A DNA stretch of 64,000 nucleotides from Hydractinia symbiolongicarpus (Eukaryota; Cnidaria; Hydrozoa; Anthoathecata; Hydractiniidae), in the NCBI RefSeq assembly GCF_029227915.1, contig NC_079888.1:17276001-17340000 (forward strand). The letters run 5' to 3'. The position numbers and the translations under genes were made by a program. The notes under the pieces were generated by a model that had not been told where the DNA came from, did no database searches, and was given only the letters and a program-made list of their open reading frames with translations. The first letter of the stretch is position 1. Each line of letters begins with the position of its first letter. Below, piece by piece: positions 10,192-22,390 of this stretch.

Positions 10192-10649
10192 TCGATAAAA
10201 TTTCCGGCTAAATCTGTGCGAAGAGAAGTGCAGAAGATCTCATACCGAAGGTGAAGACAAAAAGTCAGTTGCAGGCAGATATTAAAGAAGCTGTAGAAAA
10301 AACTGAAAATTATGTCACTCATATAAATATTTATTTAGAGAAAATAAACGAGGAGTAAGAAAAATTGCTGGAAACTAAATCTTTGTCTTTTCTCGGAATG
10401 CAATTTAAAATCACGCTTGCGAAACCGGAAATGTAAAAATGTCCTAGGACCGCGGTTGTCGCTCAGCAAGATAGTTTTTGGCTACGTGAATAGAACTAAG
10501 TGAATAAGTTTTTGCAACCTTATTATTTTTTAAAAAGAGTTTTTTGCTTTTTTTTGTCTCAATTTCCTAAGTAACGGAGATGATAATTGACATAACACGT
10601 ATATATTAAAATATAATATTTTTCAGAAAGACAATAAAAATTTCTATAT

Positions 10650-13600
10650 ACAATTTTCACAAAGCCAGTCCTCCCAATTTTGAGTGGAATTTCTCACACA
10701 ACAATCGCAACTTCTATTTGCACACTTTACAATTTCATGAACATTTGCTGAACGATAGCAAATACAATATTGCGGACCATGATCTTCTTTGAATTCACCA
10801 TTACGAATACAATCACAGTACCAAGTGCCCTGAAGCAAACAATATAATTTTACGCACTTCAGGTGAAACCATTCGATTTTGCACGCTTCGTACCTTGAAC
10901 AACCAGTCATTTCACCATAACTCTCTGTAAGAGGAAGTAAAAAAACGTTAGACATATGAAAGTTATGGAAGTCTATTAATTTTCAACATCATAATACTAT
11001 GGCGCGCCTGAGGGGACAAAATTAAAAAAACATTTTGTTATTTAAAAAAATAATTTTTTTGTAAAAAATCAGTTTTTTGAACAAAATACTTATTTTTTGA
11101 AATTTTTAAAAAATAATAATGAAAAAACAACAACGAATAAACAAAAAGATAAAAAAACAATTTGATTTAATTTATTGCTCATTTTTGTTTGACAGGGTAA
11201 TCTGTTTTGCAATTTATTACTTTGTTTCCCCTCTTGCGGCACTTCTAAAATGGCGCAGAAAGAAAACAACATGAGCTCTGCACTTGAAGACCTCAGCAAC
11301 CTTGTTCGTGCTTTGGAACAGCAAAAAAAGAAGTCCGAGCAGAACAGCGAATAAAACAATGTTGAAGAAGCTGTACATTTACTCTTCCGTCCAAAAAGAC
11401 AAGAGAAAAATGGTAAAAAGCTACGTTATTTTGTTTTACAAACCAATTTCACTTTTTTGGTTTTGTGACTTATAGCTAGCAATCTAGCTAGCTAAAACCA
11501 AGTTACAATGACTACAATACATATTTTTCCCCAGAGGTAGGTATGGGTAACAACTATTTTTGTGCCCTTTTTACCGTCATTTTTGAATTATTTTAAAACA
11601 GAAAAATCGGAACACTTTCACACGATTGCCATCTTCCACCAAAAGACCTTTTACCAATACCAATAGTAATACTTCTAAGCAAAGAAAATCTGCAAAATTC
11701 ATGAAAGATCTTGTGTTAATTCCTTCACCAAAAATTAAAGTTATACCGAAAGGTGAATTGAAGGAACATTTACAATCATCAGGATTTATTGTTAATGCCT
11801 TCGAGGTTTTACTTGAAGCTCAGGAGGATGAAATCAGAGAAATGATTTTTGAAAAGTTCCAAGATAAACTTCCAAGCAAAAATCAATCTTCATTTATGAA
11901 ACCGGTACATAAAAAATTAATGAATCCTTCAGGCATAAATAACATAAATGGAAAAGTTTTAAAGCATTTGTCTTCTCCTGGTATAAACGGCTGCATTTAT
12001 ATCAGGTCTTTAATTGACACAACTAAAAGTTATTTTAGTGCATTCATCAATTGCTATGAAAAAGAAGAAAAGTTTGAATCTGCTAGTGATGATGGATTAT
12101 TAGAAAAGCCAGCATTTGGATTAATTAAAGATATAAATAACAATACTTCGACATCAGGCCAAGTCGAGTCATCAGCTCAAAGTTCATCAAAGGATATTGT
12201 ACTTGAACAATCAGAAAAAAGCTTGGCTGCAGTACAGATTTTGTGATGAAGGATTTGGTTGATATTCGTACAATTCATGTAGCAACCGGGAAGAAACAAA
12301 AAATTTTAATCAACAGGTCAGATACATAGTTAAAAACCACTTTAATTCAATATAAACGTGGCCAAATTGAAATATCTTACTTCCCAGAAGTAACCTTTGA
12401 AAATGGAGAAGAAGGCATGGGTGCAGATGGTCCAAAAAGGGAATATTTTTATATATTACTTCAAGTAATACGTGGAGAAGGAAGCATTCAATTCACGTAT
12501 GCTTCCTTGATACGTGGATAAGGAAGCATTCGATTGTTTAAGGGAGATATAAATCATAAAGTTCCTGTTTACAATGAATTCCACTTGGACAGTGAGTTAT
12601 ATCTCTATGCTGGAAAAGTTATTGCACATAGCATTCTGCATATGTCCATTTTTTGATTACTAATGATATTGCAGAAGCATATTCTGTTGTAACAGATCAA
12701 GATTTTCCAGATTTTGAATTACGACACATAATACAGCAGGTGGTTATAGTATATATATTTAGTACTATTGATTCTAACTTACTATTATTTGACTTTTTAT
12801 AATGTTGAATCTTTAGATGAGAATGGTAAATTTATAAATTTATGTGTTTTTTTAGATTCGATCATGTGATGATGACAAAGAAATGTTTGCATATCAAAGT
12901 AATGATTTCTTATAGTGTGAACGTAAAGCTGCTGGATATGGACATTCCATGTTTACAACAAAGACCAAGGACACAGCTTTGTATCTGTTAACTATATATT
13001 GCATCTTTAAAATGGGACATGAAGAAACAGAGCAACTACGAGAAGGTTTTGAAACCATCTCCCTTATCAGTGTGCTAAAAAACAATCGAAGCATTTGGAA
13101 AGAAGTATTTCAATCCACATGTGATTCAGCCTGAAGATCTTTACAATTGATTTAAGTTACCAAAGGCGATAAAAAAGTGCAGTATAAAATCATTGTTTTC
13201 AAAGTTAGAACGGCAATCCACTTTGTAAAAATGTTGTTTTTATATCTACAAATTTTATAACATTTTGTGTAATATTTTGTGTCTTTCATCAAACAGCAAT
13301 GAAGATACAGTTGATGAAGGTATTTCTATTTTTATATTTTTAAATTACTTACCAATTTTTTATAGGACTATAATTTGTATTTTTAAAATTTTTTGCAAGT
13401 TCATATATTTCTTATGGGTGTAAAATTTGCAGCTTCTTTTTATTTTAGCTATCACAAAAAAAGGACCTATTAGTATTTTGTTGCTCTTCGTCAGTTCCTT
13501 TGGAAAATGGCATTACTCTAAAGTTTAACAGGAGAGGTAAACCATTTCCTGATGCAGATACGTTTTGTCGATACTTTCGATTCCAATTTGTCATGATGCA

Positions 13601-16600
13601 TATAACGATTTCAAAAAGGCAATTGATGCTACCTTACGGTTACAAGGACAGGGTTTTGAACGTTTGTGAGTTTTTTAACTCGTTTTTTTCCTTTTGCTGT
13701 CCTAAAACGTCCAAAGTTATACAAAGCGTGAAGTTAAAAAAGATTATTATATAAGATTACATAAGATTATTATATATTATATAAAAAGATTGTTATATTT
13801 ATGTTGACATTATGTTTCATTTTGTTTACTTTTCGTTATATAAAAAGGGGACTTATTGACTTAACTTAATTTTCTTAATGTTAACAATAAAAGGCTTAAA
13901 AGTTTTTTACGTTAGTAAAAAAAATATGTGAAGGCTACTATGTTTTGTTAGTGATTACTAAAGTTTTTGTTATTTAATACGAGTAAATGTAAACTTCTGA
14001 TTAAAGTATTTCTTTGACACACTAAAATACATTTTTAATAAACTCTTGTCCCTGTTAAAAATTAACAACTTATTAACTTTACATACTCCTACTATCAAGT
14101 GCCAAATAAACGCCAGCCCATCAACTGAATTATAAATTTTTGGCCCTGATGTTCCATCGCGAGCGCTTAAAATCCTTTTTTTGGTATTCAACCGTACATC
14201 AGCTTTTCATAGCACATGTACCAATAATTCACGAGCTTGAATGTAAAGTTTGTTCCGTGATTGTGGTCTTCAGAAAGTGGTTCAATATTTTGCATGAAAT
14301 TGTATGGTAGGTCCAGAGCTATCTCAGGAACATCTATGTTATTGGCCAAATCTATTAAAGGAGCTGGACCGTCAAGTTCGACTCCATGTGTACCAATGTT
14401 TTCATTTTCCTCCATTATCTGTTTCAAGCCGTTATCAGAAGAATGCCAGTTCCTATATATGCCTTGAGTCCACAGCTGATACGGCTTTCTATTGCCTTCA
14501 GTTGATAAAGGATGATTATTCCACTGCTTCACAAAATCCTCGCAAGCACGATTAATTCTAGGCAAAACACGCTATGCAATGCGTACAAATCTACATCATT
14601 TACGTGGTCTAACATTTCTTCCTGCTCCATGAAAAAAATGCCTTTAAAATATTCAACAACCTGTATGACTAAGTCGCGCCAAAGCCTTTCCATTCTTTGA
14701 TTATGCACTGATAGTCCAGTTATGACAGGTTTACTGGCCACATCCATCGTGCCACTGCAATATTTTCTGTACCGTGGTCAGTGCGAATTCTCCTAGGGAC
14801 ATTGTATTTATTGATGGCTTCCAGAAATAGATCTAATACGGTAGTGCTTCTGTTATTTGAATTACATCTGAGAAATGTTACTAATCTTGAATAACCATCT
14901 ATACATCCGTGAAACACAATGCGCCATCTAATTAAGTTATGATGGCCGTCCATATGCCTAAAAGAATGTTTTAAGAAATGGATATGGTCATAACGCAAAC
15001 ACTGTTTGTTAATTCGGGAAACTTACTTACCACAGCGAAATTGGAGATTTCACATTGTACCTCCTTCTTTGTATACAATTCCTTCGCCTCATCACCCTGC
15101 TCAACGCGTCTACTCTCATGATTGATTGTCGCAATCTTTCTCTTTTCGCCTTAACCCTATTCGGTCCGGGGGGGGGGGGGGGCGGATTCCGCCCCCCCCC
15201 TGACGGTTTTGTTTTAATAACTTCTGATTGCTTTCTTATATGGCTATGATACTTACTGAGTTTCAACATTTATCTATTAGACACCTGCATGCTAATTTTT
15301 TGGGTCCCATACCTTTCAGAGGCTTTGATATTGGCCATTACTCGTAACTACCCCTAAAAATCTCTATGAAATCCTTATAATGGGGAAAATATAATAACTC
15401 CTGTTAGGATTATCCTTGAACTTGAAACTTGCAACACAACTTTGCTTTATCAAGAAGAATCATTTGGAATAATTTGAACACGTGACTAATCCGATTTCCC
15501 GATTTTGTCGGATTTTACCCGAAAATCGGAAAAAAACGGATTTTCGGGCAATTTTTGGCAATTTTTTATCCGATCCATGTAAAAACCGGAAGATATGTTA
15601 AATAACTTTTATTTAGCTTTCAGAAACTTCAAACAGAATGTAAAAATTTGCTCTAGAACAAAAGTAATTATATTTCAAGCAGATAGTGGCATTTTTAACA
15701 ATTTTCAAGCTTCAGATGACGTCACAGAAAATGTGCTGACGCAAGCAAAAGTTTATTGGCGCCATTTTGTTCCTTTTATGACGTAATATAAGTGTGCCAA
15801 GTTTGATTCAATTTGAACAACCCTATGAAAAGTTATTGAGGGGGGGCGGAATCCGCCCAGGGGGGGCGGAATCCGCCCCCCCCCCCGGTCATAGTATGTT
15901 CGAAAAACCCCGGACCGAATAGGGTTAATATGTTTGCTGGTAATTGCACCTATTACCATTCTTTCGCCGCAATTTGGGAGTATCAAAAGCAATTCTCGAA
16001 CTATTTCATCGAGTTGTTGATCAGTTATGTCTGAATATTCTGCTTCTCAAAAAAGTAAATCAAATTGTTTACGACGACGACGGGGTGTTTTGATACTAAT
16101 ACCAAGCATCTGAGCAATGTCCTTCCATTGGTATCCGATCTTTCTCAGGCTAATGACTTGTTCCTTTGGCACTTCATACTTTGGTCTGCCAGCTTCACCA
16201 GTCACAGCTCTAGGACTAATGTAAGCATTGCTTTTATCACCACATGGACAACGATGTTTCACTAGTTCTTCATAAGAATTTTGTCGTGATCTAATAACTT
16301 CTGGTACACGATCACTTATATTAGGGACTTGTAAGTACTCTAAGTATATTGATGCTAAATTCCATATAATTTCGTCAAACTGAATGTTGTAAATTTTCTG
16401 CCCGATTACATTCAAGGGCAAAAACCTGTTTCTTTCTAAACCATTTAGAAACGTAATTGCAGCTGTAACATGTGGAACATATTCCGCCATCATTGTTTTT
16501 CTAATATTTCATTTTTGAGCGGAATTTTGAATAAAATGCTGAATAGTTATACTTGTCGAAATTTGGATTGATTGATTGATTGACAGGTGCCACAAAAAAA

Positions 16601-17600
16601 GAAAAAAACATTTATTAAAAAAATATAATAATTTTTTTTCAACTAAAAAGAAAAAAAAATGCGAAAAAAAAAATGTTTTCGTATTTTTTATATTATTTAT
16701 TTTTATTTTAATATCGAAAACGTTTTTTTCTTGGAAAAAAGTTTTTTTGTTTACTTTTTAGGTTTTTTTAATTTTGTCCCCTCAGGCGCGCCATATAATA
16801 CCTTAAGGGAAGAAATTATTTGCGGAAGAAATTTGTGCAAAAATTATTTTTGAGGATGAGTGACCCAATAATAGCATATTTCGCGGAATAAGTTTTTGCG
16901 GATACCGACCTCAACAGAGATATTGCGGAATTTATTTTTGCAGATGACCAAAATTAAGGTATAAGGATAAGGCGTGGTGTATAAACATGCACATACCTTT
17001 ATTACCACATGTACACCAATGATCCTCTTCACGGCATATCGCACATTCCCACACACCCAATGGAACTGTGTTTGAGGTTAAGCCCACACATGTCAGATGG
17101 TACCACTTAATCCGACAAGTGGAATTTCCGCACAATATGGATTCTTGTTCATCAGCATCATCAAATAGGCAGAAACAATAAATGCCATTTTGGTCGCCAT
17201 TTTGGTCACCATTAAGCTCTTCACCCTCTCCATCGATGCATCGATCTTCATCTCTCCTAGTACAGATATATGACGAAATTAAATACCCGCAAAGCACATA
17301 CGGTTTTGTAAAACAAATCAAAAACATGTTGCCATACATCGTAAAATTTTTTTACACATGCAAATAAATATAGTAAAAAGGGATTTTATGTTGCTAGAAA
17401 AAAAAAGCAAAAACTAATAACAAATATGTCAACCTACCTGATCTGAGTAAACTTCTTTATATCATTATAGAATGTTTTAATCATGTCCAGTTTCTTGTAA
17501 AATGTACGTCTAAGTGCCACATAATTTTTTCTGATAAATTTTTGGCTCAGCATAAAATATATCATCCGAAACCTTTCGATACACAACTCAAATAACCTCA
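10650..17600 (-). CDS. PHD-finger protein, 3' exons, with a transposon in one intron
   Basis: Reading right to left: an exon ending at 17438 (donor CAG|GTAGGT) encodes a helical segment (ERFRMIYFMLSQKF). It joins exon 17256-16997, which carries a C4HC3 PHD finger (YCFCL...CGNSTC...WYHLTC...WECAIC). The donor AAAG|GTATGT at 16996 joins acceptor TTACAG at 10925, giving a second PHD finger assembled across the junction (CTCGNK + ESYGEMTGCSRYEAC...WFHLKC...WYCDC). A third, partial finger (QYCICYRS...VKCANRSC) ends near 10671. All three joins keep frame. The last intron is 6.07 kb only because a 5.8-kb transposon sits in it. PHD fingers usually read histone H3 tails; the partner here is unknown. 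Confidence 0.6.
11626..13679 (+). pseudogene. HECT-like E3 ubiquitin ligase gene (G2E3-type) of the transposon
   Basis: 11626-12246 encodes a Lys-rich then Glu-rich N-terminal region (residues 1-206). After a frame change, 12360-12640 encodes a HECT N-lobe: PEVTFENGEEGMGADGPKRE, then HKVPVYNEFHLDSELYLYAG and KVIAHSIL. 12920-13130 carries EQLREGFETISLISVLKNN. 13500-13679 gives the C-lobe end (PFPDADTFCRYFRF), where a shift near 13590 is needed to read on into HDAYNDFKKAIDATLRLQGQGFERL. Several stops and shifts make this a pseudogene, although some breaks could be unrecognised introns. HECT ligases pass ubiquitin through a C-lobe Cys; a Cys is present, offset by one residue from the usual ADTC pattern. 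Confidence 0.65.
14188..16493 (-). pseudogene. rve-type DDE integrase with N-terminal HTH, IS3EU-like, broken
   Basis: The start at 16493 leads to an HTH (GRPKYEVPKEQ, QWKDIAQMLGIS, residues about 105-145) and then IVRELLLILPNCGERM. The frame is interrupted by the TTAA element (15151-15928) and resumes with RERLRQSIMRVDALSRVMRR. A clean 73-bp intron (GTAAGT at 15030, TTTTAG at 14958) rebuilds SLWHMDGHH. The DDE core follows: HMDGHHNLIRWR, GCIDGYSRL, RIRTDHGTEN, QRMERLWRDL. Two single-base shifts, near 14735 (before KPVITG) and 14558 (one T lost in GTTTTGCC), break it before PRINRACEDFVKQWNNHP. The acidic C-terminus ends at 14188. Confidence 0.8.
15151..15928. mobile_element. TTAA-flanked non-autonomous element nested in the integrase gene
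   Basis: TTAA at 15151-15154 is followed by CCCTATTCGGTCCGGGG; the reverse complement CCCCGGACCGAATAGGG ends at TTAA 15925-15928. Long G and C runs and GGCGGATTCCGCC-type palindromes sit just inside both ends, and a hairpin CCCGAAAATC/GATTTTCGGG lies at 15518-15548. No ORF of note. TTAA duplication suggests mobilisation by a piggyBac or Kolobok transposase. Removing the element with one TTAA leaves the host integrase frame continuous. Confidence 0.85.
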
Positions 17601-17636
17601 ACATTTGCGTTAGATTCTACTTAAAAACACATATTT

Positions 17637-20270
17637 TTACTGGGTAAGAAAGTAATCACCTTGATGTAGCATTACCTTATCTTGATAATCAATATGTTGG
17701 TCATCTTCCGAGCGTAAGCGCACGACGTTGTGCTGATCAGACTGTTTTTTTATCGCCACGTTGTTTGTGAATGGTGACATCTTACTTACTGTTGTTCTCT
17801 TAACATCCATATTGAGAACGGGGACAGTTGGTGGACGAATGGATCGCACTGTTGTTCCACGTTCCAAATTACCAGTAATTACTGGTACTTCCATTTCTAC
17901 GTTAACAACATCAATGTTCAAAAAGTCTGGAACACCATCTTGAGGAAACTGTCCTTTAAGTTTTTTCAATCTCATCTGTGGTGAAATGACTTGATGAAAT
18001 TCTTCATTTTAAAGGAGATTACTCATTCCCAGTTTTGAAAATTCAAGTTAATTCGGTTTTGTTGTTGATGTCAACATCACGTCGTGTCAGACCAAAGTCT
18101 GGTCCCATTTCATAAACACGACATAAATGGCTGAAGGCTACAACAAAATTTCAAGTCTAAGTGGCTTTGTAGATAAAGTGGAACTTTTAACAAGCTTGCG
18201 CAGCCAGTGGCATTGGTCCTGTGTGCAAGTTCTTGGAAGATCTCCAAGAAATGAAGCATATGACGGAAAAACATCTGTCAAGCATCGTATTCCAATTAAA
18301 ACTCCACAACGGTTCCGTTGTCTGGACTAAAAAAAATCAAATATATTTTCGCTTACAATATTTATACAATAAATCTGAGGATAAAATTAGAAAAGAATAA
18401 TGCTTTAAAGAGACAACATAGTCCAGATGCAATCTACTATATGTAATTTGAAGTATAATTTCTATACGCATATAAGAAACAAGGACAATGGTAAAAAGCT
18501 ATATACCTGAATGGGATCTGAGGTTCACTTAACAGATGTTTAGCATAGCTTCCTCGCTTCAATTCGTTGGATGGAACAATGTAGTGGAACAATTCTTCTA
18601 CCTGCATAACAGGCATGACCCAACCGCTGCTGTTACAAATGTCTTGCAGTCACAACGGTACATCCAATTTGACATGTGTATAACTGTTGTATCTTTGTAC
18701 TCATATGCTGATATTTGCAACATCTGGCTTCTAAATCTAGAATCTCCATCAGCAACAAATTGAAACACAGGCACATGGTTTCTGTTTAACATCTTCATGA
18801 AGTTGTATTTCTGAAGCTTATGATCATACAAAACAATTCAACAAAAATCCATACGCATGAGAAACAAACCTTAAATTTTTAATAGAAATTTAAATGCAAA
18901 TACAATGTGAAGGACGATGCATACTATTTAAAAGAATTACCTGGTTTTGCAAATAGCGATTGTTTGTACTGATTGCTGCTACTTCATACAACGGAACATC
19001 TACAGCTGTTTGGCCGACAGTCAGGGAGTATACGTATGTGGATCTCGGCCAATTTAGTGCTATTGATTCTGCAAATACTTCGATACTACAATATCACATT
19101 TAGAATTATCAGGTGATATCAATGGAAATGTTGGTATTGATTCGACAGTTACACCATATTGCCCATTTTTGTTTAATGCTGTTCGCCAGCCTTCGTATGT
19201 CTCAAATTGAGCATTGATAACATGTGTACCAATTAAATGTTTTCGAGTTTTTTTTTGCCATACTGCACTGGTATACCATGCAATAAATTCTCTATATCAA
19301 GATTTTCACTAGTGATATTTCGGACTAGCACATATCGGGGCATAGCTGGCAATCCATATAACTTCATGTCATATTGATTAAATTCAATTATTATTTTTGT
19401 CGCTGTCTCACCAATCATACAATTCACAGGATTTATATTTCCTATATCAATCAAGTTTTTATCTCCTCGTAAAAGTGATGATGTATCCACAGTAACACCT
19501 AATTAAAAAATGCAAGAATTTCACAGAAAAATAAAATATGAAAAAAATAATCCATCTACTTATTCTAAACCTGATACCAAAAAGCATTATAGTTAAAATT
19601 ATGAAAAAATTACAAATTTATTACCCTCGGTATACATGTGAGTATTTGGATTCAAAAAAGCAACTGCAGCAGCAACAGATTCCCATGACAATTAAAACAC
19701 AGGGACCATGTAAGTTTTCTGACAAACAATTGAAAATCTTTTCGACCCTTTGCTTATATCGGTAGCAAAGGTTTTTATAAGACCAATATGTAATGGGGAG
19801 ATGTCTCCATTGTCCACTAAAGATGTTATAATTGAGGCAGCTGGTGATAAATGTTGTGCTGCTTCTATTTTTTTCAAACTGAGATGCAGTTTTTTCAATA
19901 TCAGACAGACGACTTTTCAATTGGGAAATTTCATAATCCTTTACCTTAATGCACTGTTAGATCAACTCCTGTTCATAGTTTTCTATCTTTTTCAAAAGTA
20001 CATTGTTATAACCATCCAATTCATTAAACCGTTTTATTAACTTTCCATCAATGCTTTCAGGCTGGTCCACAACAATATCACATCATCCAACATAACTTGG
20101 TCACATATACTAGAAGATGAAGCTGTTGGAATATCACATGTGGTGGTTTCGATGTAACAAAAAAGTAATTTTCAATTTTAGGTCGTTTATTCATGATGGC
20201 ATCATCCTGATCTCTTTTAATAATCTTTCATTGAAGGTCTACCACCATTAGGACGATTTAAACTTGACAT
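17637..20270 (-). pseudogene. Upstream part of the minus-strand PHD gene, unknown, partly decayed
   Basis: A series of minus-strand coding fragments precedes the PHD exons: 20265 reads MSSLNRPNGGRPSMKDY then stops; about 20100-19630 has a coiled-coil-like stretch (NYEQELI*, KVKDYEISQLKSRLSDIEKT) in more than one frame; 19490-19233 reads VDTSSLLRGDKNLIDIGN and YGLPAMPRYVLVRNI; 19225-19080 reads HVINAQFETYEGWRTALN; 18831-18598 reads VPVFQFVADGDSRFRSQML; 17990-17637 reads KKLKGQFPQDGVPDF. Frame breaks are frequent. I do not recognise a family; fragment order and strand suggest one gene, possibly a transposon-encoded protein ending in PHD fingers. Confidence 0.35.
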
Positions 20271-20956
20271 CTTCGACAAAAATACAATCATGAACACAAA
20301 AATATAGAGCTAACTATAATCTTTTTAGCATAAACAATGAGTGTAAAGTTTGTAATATTTATTTGTTCATTTATATCTAGTTTTCTACCTTAATCACAAG
20401 CGAAGATTATTACATTTAAATTGTATAAAATTTCGTGGATATTAGTAGTATTAGCTACCTATCTACTTAGCTTACATACAAATAAGCGACAACACAAATT
20501 GGTTTGCAAGGATTGGCAGCTTAGAAAATAACACGAAATAACTGGAAAAAATAGAAAAATTACCTTTTATTAATAGTGGTAGTGCATTAGTTCTGAAAAG
20601 AATTGTTTTATAGCCTTTATTCGATAAATAGCTGCAATAAAACCCACAAATAAGAAACTGACAGTACAACAACATAATAACATCTTCCTTCGTCTCCACA
20701 AAATTTAAATGAGAACAATAAGCTCGTTCACGTTGCACTTCGGGCACAAATCGGGCGGTTTCGATAGGGCCCAGGCTTTTCCGGGCGGTTACAGACGAAA
20801 ACCTCGAAAAAACGCCCACGTCTGGGCTAACGTATACGGCGTTTCACGCGAGTCGGCACCCTCGTAAGTTATTATGCATGTCTTTAAGTGCCTTGGCGGA
20901 GCCGGCGTTCTTAAGAACTGGTAAAACATTTCTAACCAGCGTCACTATTCTTAAAA

Positions 20957-21310
20957 ATGTCAATCCTTTCATCTACCAACCTCATTACACTGATTATAGA
21001 TTATATAGTTGTAAGAAACAACAACATTAGAAAGCGACGATGGTTCCGTGAAAACTTTCCAAAATCTGAGGAAATTGTTGTTATAGAAAATCCCAACGGT
21101 ATGCATGCCTTTAATAGACTTGAAAAGGATGGGCATGTTGAGCGATATCAATTTCACTTCAGACTTATTATTCATACAAATCATCTTACTCGGGATGATT
21201 TGTATGATTTAAGTGATCCGGCATTGGAAGATTGGTCGCAGTCTTCGATAGCAATTTTTCATTTTCTTGGATTTGACCAAGATAAGAAATTTTGGATTCC
21301 AAAAAATTAA
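20957..21310 (+). CDS. Hypothetical protein, 117 codons
   Basis: An intact ORF from the first ATG after a GC-richer stretch. It contains RKRRWFRENFPKSEEIVV and a Phe/His-rich region (YQFHFRLIIHTNHLTRDDLYDL). No family recognised. It ends 12 bases before the next ORF, an unusual spacing in this gene-poor DNA. Confidence 0.35.
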   Translation: MSILSSTNLITLIIDYIVVRNNNIRKRRWFRENFPKSEEIVVIENPNGMHAFNRLEKDGHVERYQFHFRLIIHTNHLTRDDLYDLSDPALEDWSQSSIAIFHFLGFDQDKKFWIPKN

Positions 21311-21322
21311 GAAAGATAAAAA

Positions 21323-21702
21323 ATGTCTCGAATTCCAATGGACACTGTGCTATGCGTAGTCGATAAAAACTATCCTCATGAACGTGGGATATCTGGCAGA
21401 CAAGACTATTATAGGATCAAATGTCAACGTCAACAGCTAGCAGCGAGAATAAATATTTTACAAGCGATGGACCCTAATATGATAGTAAGGGAACCAGTAT
21501 GCGACGATCTAAATACCGTTCACGCCTGGTGCTACTTCAAAGAAGATATTCTTGGTACCAACTATTTTTACCTCGACCATTGCCTGATGACGATACGCGT
21601 GAGCTTTTCAAAGAGTTGTTTTATATCGATATGGAGAAAGCAGGCGATGATTTTGTGACTCTTACAAGTCATAAAATTATTAAAAATCTACCATTCTTGT
21701 GA
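21323..21702 (+). pseudogene. Hypothetical protein, frameshifted
   Basis: Starts MSRIPMDTVLCVVDKNYPHE, then GRQDYYRIKCQRQQLAARIN. The frame appears to change at about 21565 (after LGTNYFYL), continuing RPLPDDDTRELFKELFYID to a stop at 21702. If joined, the product would be about 125 residues. Its tight spacing behind 20957-21310 suggests one bicistronic unit of an unknown repeat. No domain recognised. Confidence 0.3.
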
Positions 21703-21746
21703 ATGAAAAAGGTTTACAATACAGCAAGCTGCACTGAAGTATCTTG

Positions 21747-21962
21747 TCTACAGGGACGGTGGATGTAAATAAAATTGGGATTAGGCTCCCAGAAGAAGGT
21801 GCTGAATACACTTTCTTGCTTATTACAAGCATGAGTACTGTCCAACTTGGACCTATAACTATTCACTGAAAAATCTTAAAGAGAAAAAACAATCCTTCAA
21901 TCACAAACAATATGACACAAGACAGAGCTAACAACATAAACGGACTGGTTACAGAACAAACA
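21747..21962 (+). repeat. Dispersed ~210-bp repeat, copy 1
   Basis: Begins near GGGACGGTGG and contains CTCCCAGAAGAAGGTGCTGA and GCATGAGTACTGTCCAACTT. More than 90 % alike by eye to 31707-31920. It ends at AACGGACTGGTTA. Non-coding. Confidence 0.8.
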
Positions 21963-22018
21963 CAAATGGAAAAAATGTATATGTCAAAAATATATAATAT
22001 AAAAAAGAATTATATAAA

Positions 22019-22390
22019 ACCCTCCTGTGCGCCAGAACTTGTGACTCTGGCTGTAGCTTTCCACATGTGTTACAGGGCCCCAACACTCAGCCTTACACAG
22101 GAGGTTGTCATGACAGGACCAGCCTGTACATATTTTGACTAAGGACAGCAGGGTTGTCAAGCCTAAAGACCAAGTTAGTAAACTTGGGCACCTTACTGAA
22201 CTGGGGTAAAAAGTTGGGGTCGTTACACCCAAAGACAAGCTGAAAGCAAACCCCCTTGCTAAGCTTCTTTTAAGTTACCAGAGAAGAGTGAGCTGAACTC
22301 TTTACCCTCTGGGTATTGACGGCAAACTGGTTCGAATGAACTAGCTGGGGTAATATAAAACCGCTCGGATTTACATTTTCCTCCCCCATG
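22019..22390 (-). repeat. LINE 3'UTR fragment, USP-LINE subfamily 2
   Basis: On the minus strand this reads in the same order as the 3'UTRs at 51246-51690 and 25146-25545: GGGGGAG near the start, two spaced AGCAAGGGGGTTT-type blocks with adjoining ACCCCAGTT blocks, and the end block CTACAGCCAGAGTCACAAG followed by TCTGGCGCAC. No coding sequence survives. 22390-22805 holds no recognisable gene. Confidence 0.6.

Larger units (their letters stand above)
10998..16795. mobile_element. IS3EU-like DNA transposon with HECT-like and rve integrase genes
   Basis: Perfect 34-bp terminal inverted repeats begin TATGGCGCGCCTGAGGGGAC and lie at 10998-11031 and 16762-16795. They are flanked by a perfect 6-bp target duplication TAATAC (10992-10997 and 16796-16801). 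Inside are a plus-strand HECT-like gene and a minus-strand integrase gene with a homeodomain-like HTH, facing each other. A 6-bp duplication and this integrase type fit the IS3EU superfamily as I remember it. Both genes are broken, so the copy is not autonomous. 11040-11600 and 13680-14187 show no further genes; 16500-16760 is a T/A-rich subterminal stretch. Confidence 0.8.

Noticed and set aside
10842-10870. Small intron inside the last PHD exon
   Set aside because: The stretch reads through in frame and the Cys spacing of the finger is normal without splicing.
10991-16802. 8-bp target duplication (hAT-like) for the IS3EU-like element
   Set aside because: ATAATACT/ATAATACC matches only 7 of 8; shifting the terminus one base gives a perfect 6-bp TAATAC with longer perfect inverted repeats.
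16576-16853. Lys/Phe-rich plus-strand ORFs
   Set aside because: Low-complexity A/T runs in the transposon's subterminal region.
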